Positions 58,901-64,000 of a stretch of DNA of 64,000 nt are shown one piece after another; position 1 is the first letter of the stretch; every line of letters starts with the position of its first letter. This stretch comes from Ignavibacteriales bacterium (GTDB lineage Bacteria; Bacteroidota; Ignavibacteria; Ignavibacteriales; SURF-24): NCBI GenBank assembly GCA_026390815.1, contig JAPLFH010000012.1:151689-215688 (forward strand), given 5' to 3'. The position numbers were made by a program, and so were the translations under genes. Below the pieces are notes generated by a model. The model was not told the DNA's origin. It ran no database searches and was given only the letters and a program-made list of their open reading frames with translations.

Positions 58901-61417
58901 ACTTCCTTCCAGAAATGCCTGCTGTGTATTTCCATCTAAACTTAAAATTAGTTTTGAACTTGTAATTGTTAACTTTAATAAACCAATCTCTAATGGGCAA
59001 TTTGGAATTATGTTTTCAACTATTCCCGTTACCTTTCCATTAGAAGATAAATTTATTGAAGGGGTCAGAAGTTCCAGATAACTATTTGTTCCCTGGCAGG
59101 CAAATGCAGGAGGTAAAGAAAATCTGCCTTTCAATAAAATGTTAGGATTTATATTTAATCCACCAGAAAGACTGATGTTCAATCCGCCCTTCAATCCTGT
59201 AATGAAAAAAGGAAATGAACCGTTAAGATCAAGTTCAAGTCCTGGCAAAGGAAAACTTAAATCTGGAAATGGAATAGAAAAATTTCCGTTACTTATTGAT
59301 GCATTTAAAACCGGAATAACAAGATTAAGTAAGTCTCCGCTTCCACCGGATAAATTCGGCATCCTTAAATCCAAATCGAAATTAAATCCTAGATTGCCCG
59401 AATTACCTGAGCCAAGGTCGGGCCAGTTAATTGTTGATGGTAAAAGTCGTAAAGCATTAAGCTCAATTTCAAACGAACCAAGTGTAATTTTAGGTAAAGA
59501 TAAATTTGGCAACGTGATTGCCGGAATATTAAATCCGCCTGGATTAAAAGAACCACCTGAGGATGAAGGAATAGTAAAGTTCAACGAAGGAAAAGTAAAT
59601 CCAACATCAAAATTAAATTGGAAATCCCATCCACCTGAACTTTTTGAAAGTGATGCAAGAGAAAGATTTTCAAGATTGATTTTCAACCATCCCAAATCAA
59701 TTGGAATGATACCTACATTTCCTCTTGGCCTGAATGAAACTAAATCCATTCCGGAAGGTTGTAAATTATAAACAATATCGGCTCCAAATCCGCCAAGGTT
59801 TCCAACTTTTAAATCAAATCCACCAGTTAGATTTAAGTTGTAATCCGATGTATTATTACCAAGATTTGCACGAATGGATCCGGCAACATTATTGAAATTC
59901 AATGTTAGAACTTCTGAACCTTGAACTAATGGATAAACCAGATTTATATTACAATTAACCTGTGCACTTAAATTACCATCTCTTGATAAAGTCATCTCTG
60001 GAATTTGGCAATTAACTTGCTCACCAAACAGATTAAGCTCTCCCATTAACTTGATGACCGGATCTGAGAAATGGATATTCGCTTCCGTAATCTTCAGCAA
60101 AAAATTTCCTTCTCCTAAAGTACAAATAGGAACAGCAGAAGAACCAAATGCTGTAAGATCACCAGACAGTTGTCCATTTGATAAAGTAAGTTTGCCATTC
60201 AATGGAACATTGCAATTTGGGAAATTTAAAGCTCCGGAAATACTGAAAATATTTGGAGCTATAAATTCCAGTTCCCGTGGAAGGAAATATTGACCAGTAA
60301 TAGAAGCTGGGATATCGTCCTGCTGAAGCATTGCCGTTATTCTTCCCGATAAAAAAGTAGGTGGTGTATAATTTCCTTTTAGAAAAGTAAGGTTATCCAC
60401 AATTACAGAAATAATACGAGGATCCGAATTGGGGAAACGCAATTCCAAATTAGTTGTTCCATTTAAAGAAAAGCTGAAATCACTTTCTGTTATTTCCAGG
60501 GAATTTAAATTCTTCAGGTATGCAAAATTTTCTTCTAAAATTAATGTTTCTAATGCTAAAGTTTCAAATGCTTTTTGCTGTGATGTTCCATAAAAGAAAG
60601 TCCAGATTTCACTTTTACCATTATTAGTGCCAGGAGCAAACCCATTGTCATTCGTAGCGGTAATTTGCCATACATATTCTTTACCATTTTCTAATGCAAG
60701 TGCATCCGTGGGATATGTATATGTACCAATGCCAACAATATCTGCAACGTGATGTGGTGGATTGGATAGAAGCGCTGTTTCAGCCAATTGCCGTGGAAAT
60801 CGCTCAACTATTTTCAAGTTATAGTGAATTGTGTAATTTGTTGGAGTTGAAATCGGCGACCACATAAAAGTTGGAGTAGAATTACTACTGGAAAGTTGAG
60901 CTTCATTCACCGGATCAAGTAATTGCGGCGGATCAGGATACACAGTATAAAAATTTGCAGATGCTTCAGTTAATAAACTATTATCATTGTATCGATATAA
61001 GGAAACACTTATTATGTAATCACCTTCCAACAATCTGCCGGAACGTGCAATCGTTTCATAAAGAGTCTTATCATAATCCACATCTTTCCAATCAACAATA
61101 TCGTTATAAGTGTTAATTTGAGTTTGAGGACCGGCAGGAATTGAAAGTGTATCACTTTTCCCTTCAATGATTACTTTACCACCAATTGCGGGATAAATAA
61201 TTTTAAGTCTGGCATAAAATACAGTGCGTGGAGTTCCCGCAGAGGTAATAATCACCAGGTTTCCTATGGAAGGATCGCGCTCCCAATCATTAAAAAATGG
61301 GCTTGGATATGCATTTACAACCAGGGTTGCATTCCAATTCATATCCTGCGCAAAACAATGTACAGACAAAAGAAAGAATGTAAAAAACGCTAATATATTT
61401 TTTTTTGAGAACCGCAT
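49910..61417 (-). CDS. Giant exported repetitive beta-rich protein (3835 residues)
   Basis: The longest ORF in the window. The signal peptide ends HCFA before Gln25. Residues about 150-290 are Fn3-like. Residues about 300-2700 are almost wholly short alternating beta strands with Gly, Asn and Asp turns (GKLTLSNGQLSGDLTAF). This part holds a tandem duplication of about 715 residues: WDFQFNFD near 596 matches WDFELNMG near 1317, and PLPIESIAYLQIKNGN near 1060 matches PLPSETIAYLKIKNGN near 1775. A DFSFxLNG module recurs near 311 and 2025. Residues about 2700-2785 are Cys-containing, about 2785-3250 are helical and coiled-coil-like, and the last 580 residues are again Fn3-like. No T9SS tail, no transmembrane anchor. 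The strand pattern recalls AsmA/TamB-type beta-groove proteins, but that is only a visual resemblance. A GAGGGG-like ribosome site precedes ATG. Confidence 0.75.
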   Translation of the reverse strand: MRFSKKNILAFFTFFLLSVHCFAQDMNWNATLVVNAYPSPFFNDWERDPSIGNLVIITSAGTPRTVFYARLKIIYPAIGGKVIIEGKSDTLSIPAGPQTQINTYNDIVDWKDVDYDKTLYETIARSGRLLEGDYIISVSLYRYNDNSLLTEASANFYTVYPDPPQLLDPVNEAQLSSSNSTPTFMWSPISTPTNYTIHYNLKIVERFPRQLAETALLSNPPHHVADIVGIGTYTYPTDALALENGKEYVWQITATNDNGFAPGTNNGKSEIWTFFYGTSQQKAFETLALETLILEENFAYLKNLNSLEITESDFSFSLNGTTNLELRFPNSDPRIISVIVDNLTFLKGNYTPPTFLSGRITAMLQQDDIPASITGQYFLPRELEFIAPNIFSISGALNFPNCNVPLNGKLTLSNGQLSGDLTAFGSSAVPICTLGEGNFLLKITEANIHFSDPVIKLMGELNLFGEQVNCQIPEMTLSRDGNLSAQVNCNINLVYPLVQGSEVLTLNFNNVAGSIRANLGNNTSDYNLNLTGGFDLKVGNLGGFGADIVYNLQPSGMDLVSFRPRGNVGIIPIDLGWLKINLENLSLASLSKSSGGWDFQFNFDVGFTFPSLNFTIPSSSGGSFNPGGFNIPAITLPNLSLPKITLGSFEIELNALRLLPSTINWPDLGSGNSGNLGFNFDLDLRMPNLSGGSGDLLNLVIPVLNASISNGNFSIPFPDLSFPLPGLELDLNGSFPFFITGLKGGLNISLSGGLNINPNILLKGRFSLPPAFACQGTNSYLELLTPSINLSSNGKVTGIVENIIPNCPLEIGLLKLTITSSKLILSLDGNTQQAFLEGSGNITLNSPGGQSITALATFKYDLMNQRLISFLAQVNQPFTINLPPQDPVLSFLINSATITQDEFIIDGRHQIRLSDRTTVGATFNEFKMRWQDYGVNSGTVIFDIPFALKATLENNQVDFKMVAAGSSLIDPVGILINLPSAVSIDRTGLKISGNASAYLKYDGRDLPNLNASFSQNFAISLNPFRIINGQCQILYGQTSIAIINANGFFPDLSSLTLALLPERLPLPIESIAYLQIKNGNDLLVEQSVENGNFRLRTKVGQPVKLVIKALQFDKPEPPEINVTFNILIDQVTKELVEGSINVQVPDNLLSTFDLRQFNIPFAIRNIFFGDVNGVKAFNFTGDLYSFGSVIKNQFQLSLLPNGKLFGEVNLDNLNKNFSLDQANKIIINLTQFSGSFNIQLVPANVQYDFTLDGSLRMNLGDVNYGAVIKLGLTQNGIELKQITADNLPLPPQIDLSWLSLTLSDFTIRSLTYSNNPGWDFELNMGIQIKIKDLNITTPIITGVKITKAGIIFPETSFPNIQDEVHALLGFGIKPTAFRMPSFTFNWFSQNPVPNNWGFKFDFQISFPGITDLRNISLAITNANIISGKIQGSITARTFNSNFPRLSFNPSFYYLIKELSGSLDLAANGTQTFDIKIKGDLQLPGSLQCQGETGLMNLTSTQLTIDANGIITGTIGSFVPRCPINLGIGSLTVVSSSLIFSKNINAQSIDLNLSGDLKLPSITDGQFATTRGNITFDLINGVIKDGQIAVNNSIRFGFPQNNPILLFEITSALLNKDGFKLISGNLKLPNSTVNATFDNLLFDFTNMAIKSGKVTLTNQFAFKVTASGGVFNWQTIAADQEVNDNSVIRLVLPNNIFLDKDGLHINSGTSNLFAKWNGNVFANITCTYNNLLVGFSSFIVKSGTAQIKSGSTNAATIDNVSPYLHLDPNFFDFVIPEKIPLPSETIAYLKIKNGNNLLIQTERKDNGLRIYTSSPVKLYMPGLKYSAANVPEEDVSFDFIVNTTTWALVSGSLDVTLTPPLQLKNYGVPVTIKKINYSLVSGVAVLRATGELWLPNALSSVAVKIENMTISSSGISGLVRVGNFKETFDPTGGYIKNAILGSIANFKLQAIEATFNPGSTTFKICGDITTGVFRNNRDSSAIHFTAQFTNNNYAFAFSLNHLQQPGKLDLNIAKFQVAQGYPKFTYTENDFSFELNGILSFPTLNNIAITITDLKFNKNGFVSPDISISRETEYQVFKIFNANFTLKDRGANKAITLAYTNSIFYATLNGSINFLDKNVDFQNFKIGTDGSISVQGVFVNQQIDIITGYLTITSLGITSQPVLKLTVNGNVKLPKPASSLTNNFTFGISADGTIDGSTVVTLLNQNQRLDNNPSVDNSEYQFWIATVDPTIIKLNLDFANIRNSSIQAVMDVYFSNSQSKRLSVGTGNPFAPGLEIKFDGSISWKNISVSQGLSDFNWDVFKLKNLIIAGSNNQNFALSISGKMELSLGEGGNNISGSLDFQGLNIDADGRVGSLSDVIRGGSLSVLNTVTVTLTSLEWEGGLDRTLTLKGGTLPSGNSNATSNNKQIQHVESYFSFGGEISIANVLSGGIDKFVAYKTRSGGNGFYIQNANLSIPNVLTFSADMDYQNISNRFLLLASGSGSFGNKTITVVGKVGKDGQNQSTFGLFVAVEGLEIPIGPLIINGIGGGFFYNPEQSDIILVQQKAQVDASVNSKITRSPGKFAVFLFGAAVIVSDNLVQGRVLITITQEYFSVDGKLIILNQGERIKGIAHLAVGFSNGFAEGNIDITLDIYSLVKGSGSLDFYYYGGDSWGITGRLSIDILSILHSQSDLYFGSEGFLCSISLNAGFDIWIIEVNAGFSGEIWYQTRNSSWGLFCTTWIDVEVLGGLASAEGRLQGALFGNANNFYIYGVASLSVSVCGIDWDGSVWGKISSSGCDGGFGGNSDLRKLIAEAKSASQEMENKRREAQQEIDNSMLANMQLTEQELSAVFDRLYSYGQMLKNVRTLGDLDSPEIRDAIWFINSTVDIEEEFGPYMDGEINQYVWVRDKVWLSQDLRESYSTAQLKAERIVLSHNISDFNTARTQVSTGLNQVIANPDIREMTRDEYAFGGNPVQNPNFDPPVTSTQVIGGKVCKVVRSGPGFSVDQTIAAANQTVASNAQTAMDQYETNLNSRINAINSSLRIVDNALEINGPIQANNSIGTKYSTLLSNMEGFYSHLNSRLYNEKTWANNTKTALSNNHRAALQGYIERKTNAVDNNELFNITEWRLRRLVELGDNPTDAQNKLNDFNRTWQNASANVKKQLCNQYGMDLWYNTNITGLQSFTNKSQDQMSDNERALQVELENINNGQTAYTDALDQLFAIRVQMHENLYDIYNSYYSWKNNQPDAIRNRPTTLQNINTYKNNIAALLVVPKITSFNVNLENFYYETIAKFSWTVNPVALENSMRLLNATNNQLLNDGFQSLGNSTSRWRYLLRPDNLSAGNYTMFLKARSGAGFTSSRMVQFSVTYATQGDYTTESTVQMQGDQTAPSNPVITLPRLYKNAQNLLIASEQKIYANWISTDDQSDIVEYQYKVTFPNGTAMIDWTSAGGRTDLEILGLTMHTGNRYRLYVKSKNGVGLWSATNIFKEFLYDGTGPTRPTVRNIAPPVINPLVDGANPQVIPPVDLPQELMSNDIENPVPEIHLPHIYRGAVPTLTVYWNASNDPESGLSYYEYRVVTKNEPVRKTDWDSLGNVLQKTISGGFLNFIDSFYVEICAVNKVGIRSEILSIGPVRPLDTTFPTKPVAAVSYRRSIQRVYLIFSELSEDLDSKIKGYQVAIGTTAGGTNKKNWNNSVDFTPDDMGPASSWLTPNFNLPNGRYFMSIRAKNNQNMASYRCVTAPFYVDDTPPVTPDIRVNFNVIPPINLPPTPGRTEIIFRFNDVSDPESSIKYLEYAIGTSSNNTAISGWTDVDPSTQSVTENITKFNLERGIRFYARVRTTNNLGLSSVSYKIFQIP

Positions 61418-62015
61418 TTCAACCCCTCAATAAAGTTTATTACGGTAATATTAATTTTTCAACATCAATCTTGCAAGATAGAACTTCTTTCACAATCCCA
61501 TAAAGATGTGATAGTGATTTGATATTCCCAAAATAATATTTTCTTATTGATCGTCTGACTGCAAAATGGAAATAAATTGTACAATTGCTTAATTGTTAAA
61601 TTGTTGATAATGGTACGGCTAACTTTGACTTCGGACATTTGACGTAACACTAGTTCATTATCATGTAATTACCATTCCTTTACAAAGATAAACCGCTAAA
61701 CCAGCAGCAGGGTAAAAAACCAATGTAGTATGTTTATCCGAAAGACTATAGTATATTACAGTTGGTTATTAAAGCACGGGGGTTCTTACTTAAAAGCCTA
61801 ACCAGAGATATATTTCAATAAAAGACAAAATTGTTATTCCTGTTTCAGTTGTTGTCTTTACTTTTCTTATTATACAGAACAGAAAATTTACGATCCTGCA
61901 GGGTGGGATTATATTTGGTAAGTTGTTACGCTTAATATTCTCTTTAAGATGTTTACGCGTATTTAGGGCAGTACACCTAATGATGGCTTGGTGGAAGAAA
62001 TGGACTATATGGCTT
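61418..62015. other. Intergenic stretch before the BNR-gene repeat
   Basis: About 600 bases with no convincing gene on either strand. On the minus strand a weak promoter-like TTG-N20-TAAACTTTA pattern at 61431-61462 could serve the giant operon. Near 62003-62015 the plus strand reads WTIWL in the frame of the BNR gene tail, a diverged continuation of the repeat beyond. Confidence 0.4.
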
Positions 62016-62156
62016 AATAATGGAAATGAAAGGTATGGGTTTGACCATATTGGAAGCCGATAGAATTTTAAAAAAATATTTTTAAGTTTATTGAAGCATT
62101 TAAGGAGTTAAATTAAACAATAATAAATTTTACACTGATATGAAAAACAAAATTAT
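62016..62156 (+). repeat. Perfect direct repeat, copy 1
   Basis: At least 141 bp identical to 63860-64000 (offset 1844). It holds the last codons NNGNERYGFDHIGSR and TAG of the BNR gene and about 100 bp of downstream DNA. At its left edge the similarity becomes weak at once. Confidence 0.95.
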
Positions 62157-62284
62157 GCGCACCTTGAAATTGACACTACCCGGCTCTCAATAAAAAGGCG
62201 AAATTACAAATCCTAAGGGATAAGTACACTTTTTTATTTACAACCAAATATTAAATAATCTTTTAAATAAAAAAAGGAGTTTGC

Positions 62285-63907
62285 GTGAAAAATATTTTAT
62301 TAAAAATATTTGTACTGTTAATAGTTTGTAAGTCTTTGCTAAATGGTCAAGTTGATCTATTAAAATTTAACTCGGCTCTAGGCTTAAATCCACCTGTTAC
62401 AATGCCCTTAGGAAAAAAGACCGTTCAGTTTACAAATTATCAGGTTTATCCAACTTCTAACCATCAGAGTGAGGTATCAATATCAATTAGTCCTATTAAT
62501 AGTAACAAGTTAGCTGCGGGTGCCAATACAGATCCAGGGCAAGGCTTTTATTATTCAACGGATGGTTCAAATACATGGAGCGGAAATGATCATTTATTAA
62601 CTACATCTGTATCTGCAACGGATCCTTCGTTAGCTTTCGATAGAAAAGGAAATGCTTTTTTCAATTATATAGATGTTGTAGGAAGCAATGGAAGACTATA
62701 TCTAAGTAAATCAACTAATGGTGGAATTAATTGGAATGCTTCTGTAAGGGTTGATAATAATGATCAAAAATCTGTTGATAAAAATTATATGGCAATAGAT
62801 GTAAATTCGAATAGTACTTATAAGAATAATCTTTATTTTGTCTGGACTGAATTTTCAGGATCTAATCCAATAAGATTTTGCAGATAAATTGATTCCGGAA
62901 CTACATTTACTAATTATACAAATCTCAGCGGTGGAACAACAGTTGTTCAGGCAGCTGTTCCTGCAGTCGGACCTAATGGTGAAGTTTATGCTGTATGGGG
63001 AATAGGGAATCCCAATGAAACAGGTATAGGTTTTAATAAATCAACGAATGGGGGCAGCTCATTTACATATACAAATCCACCGACAATAACTTCTGTAACT
63101 CAGATTGGAACTTTAAGTAACAGCCGCTATAGATTAAAAATTACAACTGATTATCCAAATGGGATTCGTGTTAATAGCTTTCCGTCAATAGCCGTTGATA
63201 GAAGTGGTGGTTCGAGGAACGGGTATATATACGTAGTATGGGCAGATAAACGTTCAACTTCGCCTGGAAGCGGGACACCAGATATATTTTTAATTAAATC
63301 GACTGACCAGGGTTCAACCTGGAGTACTACTCCTGTACTAGTAAACGATATTACCATCGGCGATCAATGGATGCCTTGGGTGGATGTCGGTCCGGACGGT
63401 GCTGTAAATGTGATATTCTATGACAGTAGAAATGATGTTAATAACCTTCTAACTGAAGTTTATGTTGCAAGATCAACAGATGGAGGTTCAACTTTTACAA
63501 ATTATAAAGTTAGCGATCAGCAGTTTACTCCAATTGCAATTCCGGGTTATGCATCTGGTTATATGGGTGATTATATAGGAATTGCATCAGGTATGAATAA
63601 AGCCTATCCAATATGGATGGATAATAGATCGAGTAGCAAATATCAATTGTATACTCAAACAATAACTTTTGGTGTTGTTGTAGATCAGAAGTTAAGTACC
63701 GGTTCCGCTGTTGGAACAATCGGCAGATGGAATGGAAATTCCTTTCCAACACCCCGCCTAAATCCTGGTGCGACAATTCCAAACCTGTTAGGTACAACTG
63801 AAGTTTTACAAGGTGATCAATCTATCTACAGTAGTCAGAAATTCAATATTTGGGTAAGAAATAATGGAAATGAAAGGTATGGGTTTGACCATATTGGAAG
63901 CCGATAG
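62285..63907 (+). pseudogene. BNR/sialidase-like secreted protein gene with one in-frame stop
   Basis: GTG start at 62285 with AAGGAG about 5 bp upstream. The first 200 codons end at TAA 62885-62887; the same frame continues without shift to 63907, where TAG ends the frame. The two parts together give 539 sense codons with one stop. The signal peptide ends LLNG before Gln22. At least five Asp-box/BNR motifs are present on both sides of the stop: STNGGINW, STNGGSSF, STDQGSTW, STDGGSTF and a STDGSNTW. The protein lacks a T9SS tail; it ends soon after RNNGNERYGF. It could be a recent nonsense pseudogene, or the stop may be read through or be a sequence error. Confidence 0.75.
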
Positions 63908-64000
63908 AATTTTAAAAAAATATTTTTAAGTTTATTGAAGCATTTAAGGAGTTAAATTAAACAATAATAAATTTTACACTGATATGAAAAACAAAATTAT
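63860..64000 (+). repeat. Perfect direct repeat, copy 2 (reaches window edge)
   Basis: Identical to 62016-62156. Since it meets the window end, the true repeat may be longer, and another copy of the BNR gene may follow. Confidence 0.95.

Noticed and set aside
59139..59771. 210-codon plus-strand frame with Pro-rich product
   Set aside because: It is the antisense shadow of the giant protein gene; Gly/Asn/Leu-rich codons there leave long open antisense frames.
61465..61650. 61-codon minus-strand frame upstream of the giant operon
   Set aside because: No ribosome site, no recognisable composition or homologue; likely chance in AT-rich intergenic DNA.
62157..62284. Possible short gene between repeat copy 1 and the BNR start
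   Set aside because: No open frame with a ribosome site; the segment looks like the 5' region of the BNR gene.

Overview
The window comes from an AT-rich chromosome of the Bacteroidota/Chlorobi superphylum, most likely an Ignavibacteria-type organism. Two secreted proteins end in the type IX secretion tail NYPNPFNP(N/S)T, which is frequent in that group. Seven clear signal peptides, plus a more tentative one on DsbD, put Gln at the probable +1 site. Several upstream regions carry a TTG/TTTG-N19-20-TAnnTTTR promoter of the Bacteroidota type. Names come from protein motifs read by eye; no search was run.

Layout. (1) 1-5484, minus: lipid and DNA-maintenance operon pgsA-pgpA-cinA-thpR-recA-recX-gcdH (gcdH runs off the left edge). 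(2) 5646-7177: purC and a small membrane protein. (3) 7247-11114, minus: a DNA methyltransferase and putative nuclease, with a radical SAM protein translationally coupled to them. (4) 11212-16902: tRNA-Phe, an APC permease preceded by a decayed copy of its own 5' end, a GH5 lipoprotein, a phosphohexose mutase and a hemolysin III-like protein. (5) 16965-23935, minus: DUF58 protein, TPR lipoprotein, HydE-like radical SAM enzyme, a large T9SS-exported protein, LD-carboxypeptidase and a PlsC-like acyltransferase. (6) 24073-29357, mainly plus: POT transporter, a four-tRNA cluster (minus: Pro-Arg-His-Glu) with a tRNA-Pro-like remnant upstream, and a LolC/E-LolC/E-LolD exporter. (7) 29463-38723, minus: unknown protein, NrnA-like phosphoesterase, a lipoprotein lying between two copies of the korB 3' end, korB-korA, dsbD and nadE. 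(8) 38936-43888: an MmeI-like restriction-modification protein, two paralogous RRM proteins with similar long leaders, and a T9SS-exported protein. (9) 44210-61417, minus: a 17-kb four-gene operon encoding a 3835-residue exported protein, an Fn3 protein, a TPR protein and a probable outer-membrane barrel. (10) 61418-64000: a BNR-repeat gene broken by one in-frame stop and flanked by a perfect direct repeat of at least 141 bp.

How the genes fit together. Most of the window is housekeeping: phospholipid synthesis, recombination, purine and NAD synthesis, ferredoxin-linked oxoacid metabolism, lipoprotein export and disulfide reduction. The accessory content is two restriction-modification loci, the secreted proteins and the giant-protein operon. 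That operon is the best candidate for an undescribed system: every member has a signal peptide, the genes are almost contiguous, and no member has a T9SS tail. The window also shows repeated partial duplication and decay: the korB tail, the permease head, a tRNA remnant and the BNR gene tail.
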